NCBI RefSeq assembly: GCF_900107235.1
Contig: NZ_FNPF01000005.1
Coordinates: 248,001 to 312,000, forward strand
Length of the DNA stretch: 64,000 nucleotides
DNA from: Citreimonas salinaria
GTDB taxonomy: Bacteria; Pseudomonadota; Alphaproteobacteria; Rhodobacterales; Rhodobacteraceae
Reading direction: 5' to 3'
The notes below the pieces were generated by a model that was not told the origin of the DNA, ran no database searches, and saw nothing but the letters and a program-made list of their open reading frames with translations. Below are positions 8,558 through 16,838 of this stretch, piece after piece; within the stretch, counting starts at the first letter, position 1; the number at the start of each line of letters is the position of its first letter. The position numbers were made by a program, and so were the translations under genes.

Positions 8558-9135
8558 TGGACGCCACGACGCTTCAGGGCGGATTTGCGACTCCACCCGT
8601 GGATGCCGCCCACGCCTTCCGCGCGGTGATGGAGGCGATGGCCCGCCCCGGCACGATCCATCCGGTCAGCGGCGCCAAACCGCCGGCGCCCCTGTCGGTC
8701 GCTGCCGGCGTGGTGCTGCTGACGCTGTGCGACGCCGGGATGCCGGTCCACCTGGCGGGCGCGATGGACTGCGACGCCGTGCGCGCCTGGATCGCCTTCC
8801 ACACCGGCGCACCGTTGACCGGCCCGGCCGACTGTGCCTTCGCCCTAGGGGAATGGGACGCGCTGACGCCGCTCGACCGATTTCCCGTCGGCACGTCCGA
8901 ATACCCCGACCGCTCGGCGACGCTGATCGTCGAGCGCCCGTCCCTCGAACCCGTCGGCGTGCGGCTGAACGGGCCGGGCATCCGCGAAACCGCAGCGCTG
9001 TCGCTGCCCGAGACGCGGGCCTTCCGCAAGAACGCGGCGCGCTTTCCTCTGGGACTGGACTTCGTGTTCACCTGCGGCGACCGGCTGGCCGCCCTGCCCC
9101 GATCGACCACCGTCACCGAACCGGAGATGACGTGA
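8557..9135 (+). CDS. phnH: C-P lyase subunit PhnH
   Basis: 192-residue subunit of the C-P lyase core, close to the usual length. Family segments seen are 'GFATPPVDAAHAFRAVMEAMARPGTIHPV' in short pieces, 'LLTLCDAGMPVHL' and 'FPVGTSEYPDRSATLIV', and the C-terminal 'FRKNAARFPLGLDFVFTCGDRLAALPRST'. The gene starts inside the phnG stop (TGATG) behind GGGGAGAGG and ends in a TGATG overlap with phnI, so translation is probably coupled through phnG-H-I-J. Confidence 0.95.
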   Translation: MDATTLQGGFATPPVDAAHAFRAVMEAMARPGTIHPVSGAKPPAPLSVAAGVVLLTLCDAGMPVHLAGAMDCDAVRAWIAFHTGAPLTGPADCAFALGEWDALTPLDRFPVGTSEYPDRSATLIVERPSLEPVGVRLNGPGIRETAALSLPETRAFRKNAARFPLGLDFVFTCGDRLAALPRSTTVTEPEMT

Positions 9136-10223
9136 TGTACGTTGCTGTCAAAGGCGGCGAACGCGCCATCGAAGCGGCGCATGAGTGGCTGGCCGAGGAA
9201 CGCCGCGGCCACCCGGCCGTGCCCGAACTGAGCATCGCGCAGATCCGCGAGCAGATGAGCCTGGCGGTCAACCGCGTGATGGCCGAGGGCTCGCTCTACG
9301 ATCCCGACCTGGCCGCGCTGGCGATCAAGCAGGCGCGCGGCGACCTGATCGAGGCTATCTTCCTGATCCGCGCCTACCGGACCACGCTGCCGCGCTTCGG
9401 GGCCAGTACCCCGGTCGACACGGGCGCGATGGCCTGCGACCGGCGCATCAGCGCGACCTTCAAGGACCTGCCCGGCGGACAGGTGCTGGGGCCGACCTTC
9501 GACTACACGCACCGGCTGCTGGATTTCAGACTGGCGGCCGACGGCGAAGCGCCCGCAGCGCCCCGGCGCGAGGCCTCGCCCGCCCCGGTGCCGCGCGTGT
9601 CGGAATTCCTCAACCGCGAGGGGCTGATCGAGGCCGCCGTGCCCGACGACACTGCCCCACCCGACCTGACGCGCGAACCGCTGGAACTGCCGGCCGCACG
9701 CGCGCTGCGCCTGCAGGCACTGGCTCGCGCGGACGAGGGCTTTACCCTCGGCCTCGCCTATTCAACCCAGCGCGGCTACGCCCGCAACCACGCCTTCGTC
9801 GGAGAACTGCGCATCGGCACCGTCCCGGTCGAGATGGAAATCCCCGAGTTGGGCTTCGCCGTCGAGATCGGCGAGATCACCCTGACCGAGTGCGAGACCG
9901 TCAACCAGTTCACCGGCTCGAAATCCGAGCCGCCGCAGTTCACCCGCGGCTACGGGCTGGTCTTCGGCCAGACCGAGCGCAAGGCGATCTCGATGGCGCT
10001 GGTCGACCGCGCCCTGCGCTGGGAGGAGCTGGGCGAGGACAACGTGGGCGCGCCGGCGCAGGACGCGGAATTCGTGCTGTACCACGCCGACAACATCCAG
10101 GCGACCGGGTTCCTCGAGCACATCAAGCTGCCGCATTACGTCGACTTCCAGTCCGAGCTGGAACTGGTGCGCAAGCTGCGGCGCAACGTGGAAGCCAGCC
10201 AGCAGCAGGAGGCCGCGGAATGA
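9135..10223 (+). CDS. phnI: C-P lyase subunit PhnI
   Basis: 362-residue subunit that, with PhnG/H/L, displaces adenine from ATP with the phosphonate to make alkylphosphonate ribose triphosphate (family knowledge). The start 'MYVAVKGGERAIEAAH' and the segments 'PELSIAQIREQMSLAVNRVMAEGSLYDP', 'AYSTQRGYARNHAFVGE' and 'VNQFTGSKSEPPQFTRGYGLVFGQ' are typical, each read only in part. The length agrees with E. coli PhnI (354). Overlaps phnH by 1 bp and phnJ by 4 bp (ATGA). Confidence 0.95.
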   Translation: MYVAVKGGERAIEAAHEWLAEERRGHPAVPELSIAQIREQMSLAVNRVMAEGSLYDPDLAALAIKQARGDLIEAIFLIRAYRTTLPRFGASTPVDTGAMACDRRISATFKDLPGGQVLGPTFDYTHRLLDFRLAADGEAPAAPRREASPAPVPRVSEFLNREGLIEAAVPDDTAPPDLTREPLELPAARALRLQALARADEGFTLGLAYSTQRGYARNHAFVGELRIGTVPVEMEIPELGFAVEIGEITLTECETVNQFTGSKSEPPQFTRGYGLVFGQTERKAISMALVDRALRWEELGEDNVGAPAQDAEFVLYHADNIQATGFLEHIKLPHYVDFQSELELVRKLRRNVEASQQQEAAE

Positions 10224-11077
10224 CCGACCGCGACTACAACTTCGCCTATCTCGACGAACAGACCAAGAAGATGATCCGCCGCGCGATTCTCAAGGGGCTG
10301 GCGATCCCGGGTTACCAGGTGCCCTTCGCCAGCCGCGAGATGCCGATGCCCTATGGCTGGGGCACCGGTGGCGTGCAGGTCAGTGCCGCGGTGCTGACGC
10401 CCGACGACACGCTGAAGGTCATCGACCAGGGCGCCGACGACACCACGAACGCCGTTTCGATCCGCGGCTTCTTCGAACGCACAGCCGGAGTGGCGACGAC
10501 CACGCACACGAAGGACGCGACCGTCATCCAGACCCGCCACCGCATCCCCGAGGCCGCGCTGGCCGAGGGCCAGGTGCTGGTCTACCAGGTGCCGATCCCC
10601 GAGCCGCTGCGTTTTCTCGAACCGCGCGAGACCGAGACGCGCAAGATGCACGCGCTCGAGGAATACGGCCTGATGCACGTCAAGCTGTACGAAGACATCG
10701 CCCGGCACGGCCACATCGCGACCGCCTACGCCTACCCCGTGAAGGTCGAAGGGCGCTACGTGATGGACCCCTCGCCGATCCCCAAGTTCGACAACCCCAA
10801 GCTGTCGGACTGCCCGGCGATCCAGCTCTTCGGCGCGGGCCGCGAGCAGCGCATCTACGCGCTGCCACCCTATACCCGCGTCGAAAGCCTCGACTTCGCG
10901 GACCATCCGTTCGAGGCCAGCAAGGCCGACCACCCCTGCGGGCTGTGCGGTGCGACGGACAGCTACCTCGACGAGGTGATCACAGACGATGCGGGCGCGC
11001 GGATGTTCGTCTGTTCCGACACCGACCATTGCGAGGACCGCCAGCCGCGCGGCCATCGCGGAAAGGATGCGGCGTGA
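10220..11077 (+). CDS. phnJ: C-P lyase catalytic subunit PhnJ
   Basis: 285-residue radical-SAM enzyme that cleaves the carbon-phosphorus bond. The cluster cysteines are visible as C240-x2-C243-x21-C265-x5-C271, the same spacing as the E. coli enzyme, where three of them bind the [4Fe-4S] cluster and one acts in the glycyl/thiyl radical step (family knowledge). Other conserved parts are 'LDEQTKKMIRRAILK' at the N-terminus and 'MPYGWGTGGVQVSA' (43-56). Overlaps phnI by 4 bp and phnK by 1 bp. Confidence 0.97.
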   Translation: MTDRDYNFAYLDEQTKKMIRRAILKGLAIPGYQVPFASREMPMPYGWGTGGVQVSAAVLTPDDTLKVIDQGADDTTNAVSIRGFFERTAGVATTTHTKDATVIQTRHRIPEAALAEGQVLVYQVPIPEPLRFLEPRETETRKMHALEEYGLMHVKLYEDIARHGHIATAYAYPVKVEGRYVMDPSPIPKFDNPKLSDCPAIQLFGAGREQRIYALPPYTRVESLDFADHPFEASKADHPCGLCGATDSYLDEVITDDAGARMFVCSDTDHCEDRQPRGHRGKDAA

Positions 11078-11877
11078 TGCGCGACACAACCGATACGACA
11101 GACACCGACACCGCGCTGCTGTCGGTGCGCGGCATCACCAAACGCTACGGCGCGCATATCGGCTGCGCCGACGTGTCATTCGACCTGTTCCCGGGCGAGG
11201 TGATGGGCATCGTCGGAGAAAGCGGGTCCGGAAAGACCACGCTGCTGAACTGCGTGGCGGGCCACATGGCACCCGACGCGGGCGAGGTGATCTTCGACAC
11301 GCGCGACGGCGGCCCGCGCGACACCGTCACCATGTCCGAGCCCGAGCGCCGCATGCTGGGCCGCACCGACTGGGCCTTCGTGCACCAGCACGCCCGCGAC
11401 GGTCTGCGCATGGGCGTCAGCGCCGGCGGCAACGTGGGCGAGCGTCTGATGGCCGTGGGCGCGCGCCACTACGGCGACATCCGTGACCGCGCGACCGACT
11501 GGCTGACCCGCGTGGAAATCGAATCCGCCCGCATCGACGACCGCTCGTCGACCTTCTCTGGCGGCATGCAGCAACGCCTGCAGATCGCGCGAAACCTTGT
11601 GACCGGGCCGCGGTTGGTGTTCATGGACGAACCCACCGGAGGGCTGGACGTCAGTGTGCAGGCGCGTCTGCTGGACCTGCTTCGCGGCCTGGTGCGCGAC
11701 ATGGGCCTGTCCGCGGTCATCGTGACCCACGACCTTGCCGTGGTGCGCCTGCTGGCCGACAGGCTGATGGTCATGAAGGACGGCCGCGTGGTCGAGGACG
11801 GACTGACGGACCAGGTGCTGGATGACCCGCAGCACCGCTACACGCAGCTGCTGGTCTCGTCGGTGCTGCAGGCATGA
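11077..11877 (+). CDS. phnK: C-P lyase-associated ATPase PhnK
   Basis: 266-residue ABC-type ATPase that binds the PhnGHIJ core; it is not a transporter component. Walker A GESGSGKTT (47-55), signature FSGGMQQRLQIARN, Walker B LVFMDEPTGGLD and switch 'VIVTHDLAVVRLL' are present. The acidic, Asp/Thr-rich N-terminal tail (TTDTTDTDT) precedes the domain. The ATG overlaps the phnJ stop (TGATG). Unlike the canonical order, phnL does not follow directly; a CorA gene lies between. Confidence 0.94.
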   Translation: MRDTTDTTDTDTALLSVRGITKRYGAHIGCADVSFDLFPGEVMGIVGESGSGKTTLLNCVAGHMAPDAGEVIFDTRDGGPRDTVTMSEPERRMLGRTDWAFVHQHARDGLRMGVSAGGNVGERLMAVGARHYGDIRDRATDWLTRVEIESARIDDRSSTFSGGMQQRLQIARNLVTGPRLVFMDEPTGGLDVSVQARLLDLLRGLVRDMGLSAVIVTHDLAVVRLLADRLMVMKDGRVVEDGLTDQVLDDPQHRYTQLLVSSVLQA

Positions 11878-11932
11878 CCCGGCCGTTGCGCCGTGCGCTC
11901 TCCGAACAACGCAAGACGACGGAGACCCAGGA

Positions 11933-12886
11933 ATGATCTGCAGCTACCGGCCCCGGGGCGAAGCCTTGTCCTGCACCGACACCCTGGACCCCGAGGCGCC
12001 CTGGATCGACCTCGTGCAGCCCGATGCCGAGGAGCGCGCGCGGGTGTCGGAACTGGTCGGCTTGGATCTGCCCAGCCTCGCCGACCAGGAAGAGATCGAG
12101 CATTCCTCGCGGCTCTATCTGGAACACGGCGTGCCGGTGATGACCGCGCTTCTGACCGTGCGCACGGACGCCGGCGCCGTCGAGACCGCGCCGGTCACCT
12201 TCATCCCGACGCGCGACCGGCTGGTGACCATCCGCCACCAGCCGCATGGCGCCTTCCGAGCGTTCCACGACCATCCCGACAGGTCGTCGCTGGGGGTCGG
12301 CTCGGCCTTGCGCATCCAGGTCGGGCTGATCGAGGCGGTGGTCGACAGGCTGGCCGACTTTACAGAGCACGTCGGCCGGGAGATCGACCTGATGACCCGC
12401 GCGGCCTTCCAGTTCGGCGAAGGACCGGCAAAGGACCACGAGGCGGCGCTGCGCGATATCGGCCGGCAGGACACGGTGGTGATGCAGATCCGCGAAAGCC
12501 TGACATCGCTCGACCGGCTGCTGGGATTCCTGCAGCCGACGCTGGGCAAATCCGGCGACGCGGACGAGGCGCGTCGCGCGATCAAGAGCGCCCAGCGCGA
12601 CGTGCGCACGATCTCGGAACAGGCCACCTTCCTGACCTCCAAGACCGCGCTTCTGCTCGAGGCGACGTTGGGGATGATCTCGATCGAGCAGAACGAGATC
12701 GGCAAGATCTTCTCGGTCGTGGCGACGGTGTTCCTGCCGCCGACGCTTATCGCGTCGATCTTCGGCATGAACTTCGTCGTCATGCCGATCCTCGAGTGGC
12801 GCTATGGCTACTACGCGTGCCTCGCGCTGATGGTGCTCACGGCGGCAGCGCCGCTGCTGTGGTTCAAGCGAAAGGGATGGCTGTGA
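11933..12886 (+). CDS. CorA-family Mg2+/divalent-metal transporter inside the phn operon
   Basis: 317-residue inner-membrane channel of the CorA/MIT family: a large cytoplasmic alpha/beta and helical domain, the stalk helix, then two C-terminal TMs with the diagnostic GMN motif (residues 278-280) at the end of TM1, and a basic tail (KRKGWL). The length matches CorA. ATG 11933 has a GGAG ribosome site 55 bp after phnK, and its stop forms a GTGA overlap with phnL, so it is co-transcribed with C-P lyase genes. Supply of Mg2+ for the ATP-consuming pathway is a possible reason (inference). Confidence 0.9.
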   Translation: MICSYRPRGEALSCTDTLDPEAPWIDLVQPDAEERARVSELVGLDLPSLADQEEIEHSSRLYLEHGVPVMTALLTVRTDAGAVETAPVTFIPTRDRLVTIRHQPHGAFRAFHDHPDRSSLGVGSALRIQVGLIEAVVDRLADFTEHVGREIDLMTRAAFQFGEGPAKDHEAALRDIGRQDTVVMQIRESLTSLDRLLGFLQPTLGKSGDADEARRAIKSAQRDVRTISEQATFLTSKTALLLEATLGMISIEQNEIGKIFSVVATVFLPPTLIASIFGMNFVVMPILEWRYGYYACLALMVLTAAAPLLWFKRKGWL

Positions 12887-13578
12887 CGGCTGTGACGATC
12901 GAATTGCGAAATGTGGCGAAGACCTTCACCCTGCACAACCAGGGCGGCGCGGTGATCCGCGTCATGGACGGAGCGCATCTTTCCGTCGCCCCGGGCGAAT
13001 GCGTGGCATTGACGGGCGCATCGGGCGCGGGCAAGTCGACGCTGATGCGGATGATCTACGGCAATTACCGCGCCGCGCAGGGCACCATCCTCGTGGGCGG
13101 CGTGGACGTGGCCATCGCCCCGCCGCGCGACATCATCCGGCTGCGGCGCGAGGTACTGGGCTATGTCAGCCAGTTCCTGCGCGTGGTGCCGCGCGTGCCG
13201 ACGCTGGACGTGGTGGCCGAACCGTTGCGCGCCACGGGCGTGCCGGCCGAGGCGGCGCGCGACCGTGCCGCTGCTCTGCTCGAGCGACTGAACATCCCGC
13301 GCACGCTGTGGGGCCTGTCGCCGACGACCTTCTCGGGGGGCGAGCAGCAGCGGGTGAACATTGCGCGCGGCTTCGCGCATCCCTTCCCCGCGCTGCTGCT
13401 GGACGAGCCGACCGCCAGCCTCGATTTCGCCAACCGCGAGATCGTGCTGGGACTGATTGAGGACGCCAAGGCGCGCGGCGCGGCCATCGTCGGCATCTTC
13501 CACGACGAGGCGGCCCGCGCCCGGATCTGCGACCGCGAAATCGACGTCTCGGTCTTCGCCCCGGATCGCGCCACATGA
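12883..13578 (+). CDS. phnL: C-P lyase-associated ATPase PhnL
   Basis: 231-residue ABC-type ATPase needed with PhnG/H/I for nucleotide exchange onto the phosphonate. Walker A GASGAGKST, signature FSGGEQQRVNIARG, Walker B LLLDEPTASLD and switch His in IFHDE are present. GTG 12883 is chosen because it forms a GTGA overlap with the corA stop and has AAAGGG six bases upstream; ATG 12877 is in frame but sits directly on that ribosome site. Overlaps phnN by 4 bp. Confidence 0.93.
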   Translation: MTAVTIELRNVAKTFTLHNQGGAVIRVMDGAHLSVAPGECVALTGASGAGKSTLMRMIYGNYRAAQGTILVGGVDVAIAPPRDIIRLRREVLGYVSQFLRVVPRVPTLDVVAEPLRATGVPAEAARDRAAALLERLNIPRTLWGLSPTTFSGGEQQRVNIARGFAHPFPALLLDEPTASLDFANREIVLGLIEDAKARGAAIVGIFHDEAARARICDREIDVSVFAPDRAT

Positions 13579-14126
13579 GCGGACGGCTGATCGCGGTCGT
13601 GGGCCCGTCCGGCGTGGGCAAGGACAGCGTGATCGCGGGAATCGCGGAGGCGCGACCCGACTGGGTCGTGGTGCGCCGGGCCATCACGCGGCCCGCGGAT
13701 GACGGCGCCGAGACGCACCAGCCGATGACGCCCGACGAGTTCGACGCGGCGACGGACGGTGCTGCGTTCTGCCTGGCGTGGCCCGCGCATGGCCTGCGCT
13801 ACGGTATCCCCGCAGAGGCGCTGGATGCGGTGCGCGCAGGGGCAACGCGGATCGTCAACCTGTCGCGCGCGGTGCTGCCCCATGCGGCGCAGGCCTTCCC
13901 GTCGATGGTGGTGCTGCACGTGACCGCCTCGGCGCCGGTGCTGGCGCGCCGGCTGGCGGCACGGGGACGCGAGACCGATGCCCAGATCGCCCGCAGGCTC
14001 GACCAGGCGGACCGCCCGCTGCCTTCTCTGCCGGCACAGGTTCAGGTGCTGGAACTGAACAACGACGGCCCGCTCGAGGACAGCGTCGCGCGCGCTCTGA
14101 CCCTGCTTCAGCCGGAAAGAGCGTAG
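13575..14126 (+). CDS. phnN: Ribose 1,5-bisphosphate phosphokinase PhnN
   Basis: 183-residue guanylate-kinase-like enzyme that phosphorylates ribose 1,5-bisphosphate to PRPP, recycling the ribose product of C-P lyase. P-loop GPSGVGKDS lies at residues 10-18, followed by 'RRAITRPADDGAETHQPMT', the family substrate loop (read in part). Starts 4 bp inside phnL. Its 3' end overlaps the convergent DUF1045 gene by 19 bp (14108-14126). Confidence 0.93.
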   Translation: MSGRLIAVVGPSGVGKDSVIAGIAEARPDWVVVRRAITRPADDGAETHQPMTPDEFDAATDGAAFCLAWPAHGLRYGIPAEALDAVRAGATRIVNLSRAVLPHAAQAFPSMVVLHVTASAPVLARRLAARGRETDAQIARRLDQADRPLPSLPAQVQVLELNNDGPLEDSVARALTLLQPERA

Positions 14127-14782
14127 CGATGCAGCAGCTCGAATCGGCCGTCGGAACGCTCTCCGCACAGGCAAAGGCTGTCGAGCATGAAGGGCCGCGG
14201 CAGGGGCGGCAGGGCCTCCGCGACCATCGCCTGGACCCGGCCGAGATCTTCACGCGCGATTTTGCCGGTCAGCGTCATGTGAAAGCGGAACCGGTCGAGC
14301 ACCCAAGGATAGCCCCAGTCGCGCAGCAATTCCTCGGCCCGCGCGTCGAGTCCCGCACCCCGGCGACGCTCCAGCTCGGCCTCGGAGGACGGGGCGCGGA
14401 AGCGGTCGAGGTCCTGCACGCAGGCGGCGGCGACACGGGCAACCTCGGAATTGTCGCCCTCGGGCGTCAGCGCCAGGAACCGACCCAGCCGCGACAGGAC
14501 CAGCCCGTCGGCGCGCGCGCGCGCGGTGCGCGCGGCCAGTTCCGCCACCGCGTCGCGCAGGGCGTCCACCGTTTCGCCCTCGGCCAGCCGGAACGGCGGC
14601 TTGAGCGTCGCGTGAAATCCGTACTTGCGCGGCGCATCGGTCAGCGTATCGAGGCCGGGAAGGTCCGGCTGGGGCACATCACGCCCCGCCTGCGCGTCCC
14701 AGCCCAGCCAGGCGGCGCCGAAACTTGCCAGCGCGCCCTCGGGCGGCATGTAATAGACAGCATGACGGGAATGAACTGACAT
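14108..14782 (-). CDS. DUF1045 phosphonate-operon 2H-phosphoesterase-like protein
   Basis: 224-residue cytoplasmic protein of a family found in phn operons. It has the two H-x-T motifs of the 2H phosphoesterase superfamily: FHATLKP and FHMTLTG. 2H enzymes commonly open cyclic phosphates. C-P lyase yields 5-phosphoribosyl 1,2-cyclic phosphate, normally opened by PhnP, and no phnP is present here, so this protein may replace it (inference). ATG 14782 was chosen (MSVHSRHAVYY); the open frame continues to 15115 without similarity. It is inverted inside the phn locus, overlapping phnN at its 3' end. Confidence 0.88.
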   Translation of the reverse strand: MSVHSRHAVYYMPPEGALASFGAAWLGWDAQAGRDVPQPDLPGLDTLTDAPRKYGFHATLKPPFRLAEGETVDALRDAVAELAARTARARADGLVLSRLGRFLALTPEGDNSEVARVAAACVQDLDRFRAPSSEAELERRRGAGLDARAEELLRDWGYPWVLDRFRFHMTLTGKIAREDLGRVQAMVAEALPPLPRPFMLDSLCLCGERSDGRFELLHRYALSG

Positions 14783-14828
14783 GAACTCTCCGATCCTTTC
14801 CGGCGGCCTGGCACGGTCGGGTGACACC

Positions 14829-15974
14829 ATGATGACAGGCAGCGTCTGCCTGGCCAATGCGCGGCTGATCCTGCCCGATGCCGAGACGATGGGCCAGATC
14901 ACCGTCGAGGACGGGATCATCACCGCGATCAGCGACGCGACCGACGTGCCGCCCGGCGCGATAGACTGCCGCGGCGACCACGTGATCCCCGGCTTGGTCG
15001 AACTGCACACCGACAACCTGGAACGCCACATCGAGCCGCGCCCCGAGGTGGACTGGCCCCACCACGCTGCTCTTCTGGCGCATGACGGAGAGTTGGCTTC
15101 TACCGGGATCACCACGGTCTTCGACGCGATGCGCGTGGGTTCGATCCACAGCGGCAGGGGTCAGACCGGCAGTTACGCCCGCAGGCTCGCCTCCGAGCTG
15201 ATGGACCTGCGCGCCGCCGGCACGCTGCGCATCAGCCACTTCCTGCACCTGCGGGCCGAGATCTGTTCCGAGACGCTGCTGGACGAGCTGGCCGAATTCT
15301 CGCCCGAGGACCGGGTCGGCATCGTCAGCCTGATGGATCACACCCCTGGCCAGCGCCAGTTCCGCGACGTATCCAAGCTGAAGGTCTACGCCGCCAAGAA
15401 GCAGAACATGACCGACGCCGAATTCGACGAGCACGTGGCGCACCTGACCGGCCTGCAGGAGCGCTTCGGCGAGAAGCACGAGACCGGCGCCGTGGCCGAG
15501 GCCGGACGGCTGGGTGCGGTGCTGGCCAGCCACGACGACACGACTCCTGAGCAGGTCGCGCAATCGCACCGGTCGGGCGTGGGCTTCGCCGAGTTTCCCA
15601 CGACCGTCGAGGCGGCCGAAGCGTGCCGCGAGGCCGGCATCGCCATCATGATGGGCGCGCCCAACATCATCCGCGGCGGCTCGCACTCGGGCAACGTCTC
15701 GGCGCTGGACCTTGCGGCGCGCGGGCTGCTGGACATCATCTCGTCGGACTACGTGCCCTCGGCGCTGCTGCTGTCGGCGTTCCGCCTGGCCGAGGCGTGG
15801 GACGACCTGCCGCGCGCGATCCGCACCGTCACCGACGCGCCCGCCCGCGCCGCCGGCCTGCGCGATCGCGGAACGCTGCGCAAGGGCCTGCGCGGCGACC
15901 TGGTGCGCGTCGGGCGGCACGGGGACACGCCGATCCTGCGCGGCGTCTGGAGCCGCGGGCGACAGGTGGGCTGA
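14829..15974 (+). CDS. phnM: PhnM, alpha-D-ribose 1-methylphosphonate 5-triphosphate diphosphatase
   Basis: 381-residue amidohydrolase-superfamily enzyme that removes pyrophosphate from the alkylphosphonate ribose triphosphate before PhnJ acts. The metal site motif is 'GLVELHTDNLERH', followed by 'PRPEVDW', 'HDDTTPEQV' and 'IIRGGSHSGNVSA'. ATG 14829 fits the family start (SVCLANARLILP) and the usual length of about 380. An in-frame ATG at 14781 would give 397 residues and would overlap the divergent DUF1045 start codon. Ends 1 bp from the convergent M48 gene. Confidence 0.92.
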   Translation: MMTGSVCLANARLILPDAETMGQITVEDGIITAISDATDVPPGAIDCRGDHVIPGLVELHTDNLERHIEPRPEVDWPHHAALLAHDGELASTGITTVFDAMRVGSIHSGRGQTGSYARRLASELMDLRAAGTLRISHFLHLRAEICSETLLDELAEFSPEDRVGIVSLMDHTPGQRQFRDVSKLKVYAAKKQNMTDAEFDEHVAHLTGLQERFGEKHETGAVAEAGRLGAVLASHDDTTPEQVAQSHRSGVGFAEFPTTVEAAEACREAGIAIMMGAPNIIRGGSHSGNVSALDLAARGLLDIISSDYVPSALLLSAFRLAEAWDDLPRAIRTVTDAPARAAGLRDRGTLRKGLRGDLVRVGRHGDTPILRGVWSRGRQVG

Positions 15975-15975
15975 A

Positions 15976-16722
15976 CTAGAGTTCGGTCAGGATCTGCTCG
16001 ATCTCGGCGATGCGCGCGGCGGGGGCCGGGTGCGTCGCCAGGAATTCGGGCGGACGCCCCTGCGAGGCACTGTCCATCGCCTGCCAAAGGCCCACCGCCT
16101 CGCGCGCGTCGAAACCCGCCTCGTCCATCATCAGCACGCCCAGCCGGTCCGCCTCGAGCTCCTGCCGGCGCGAATAGGGCAGCACCACGCCGAATTCCAG
16201 CCCGACGCCCATTGCGGCCGCGATGGCATCAGCGAACTCGACCTCGCCCATCCGCAGCAGCCAGCGTAGGAAGGCCAGACCCTGGTCCTTGGCGACGGCG
16301 GCGCTCAGCCGTTCCTGGCTGTGCTCGGCCTGAAGGTGGCCGATCTCGTGGCCCACCACGGCGGCCAGCTGGTCCGCGTTCTCGAACACGCCGAACATGC
16401 CTTCGTAGAGGCCAATCTTGTTGCCGGGCAGCGCGAAGGCGTTGATCTCGGGTCCGGCGAAGACGGCGATCTCCCAGTGCGCGGGGTCCTCGCCCGCGGC
16501 GGCCAGAAGCCGTGCGCCCACCTGCTGCGCCGCCTGCCGGGCATCGGTGTCGCCGCTCAGGGCCGTGGCGCCGCGGATCTCGGACCAGGCGCGAAGTCCC
16601 ATCTGGCGCACCTCCTCGTCCGAGACCAGCGTGATGTCGTCGCAGCCCGACAGCCCCGTAGCCGCCGCGCCCCCGGCGAGACAAAGGAACGCGCGGCGGC
16701 CGATCCGGCAGTTACCGCACAT
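15976..16722 (-). CDS. M48-family zinc metalloprotease lipoprotein
   Basis: 248-residue exported peptidase. The zinc site HEIGH is at 125-129 and a third ligand Glu lies in 'RRQELEADRLG'. The N-terminus has a twin-arginine-like start (RRAFL, 9-13), a hydrophobic stretch and lipobox LSGC (Cys27), so it is probably a lipoprotein facing the periplasm, perhaps exported folded by Tat. Resembles the BepA/YcaL/LoiP peptidases that maintain the outer membrane, but lacks the TPR domain of BepA. It is the last gene of the minus-strand cobU-cobT-HDAC-M48 run, 116 bp after the HDAC gene. Confidence 0.88.
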   Translation of the reverse strand: MCGNCRIGRRAFLCLAGGAAATGLSGCDDITLVSDEEVRQMGLRAWSEIRGATALSGDTDARQAAQQVGARLLAAAGEDPAHWEIAVFAGPEINAFALPGNKIGLYEGMFGVFENADQLAAVVGHEIGHLQAEHSQERLSAAVAKDQGLAFLRWLLRMGEVEFADAIAAAMGVGLEFGVVLPYSRRQELEADRLGVLMMDEAGFDAREAVGLWQAMDSASQGRPPEFLATHPAPAARIAEIEQILTEL

Positions 16723-16838
16723 GGCCAGGGCCTTCTGTCAGGATCGGGGGCGTGGCGCTGCGTAGGGGGGTCATCGCGATCTCCGGCTGTTGCGGCGCCG
16801 GACAAACCCGGGCCGTGCCGTACGGGTTCCGCGCCGCG

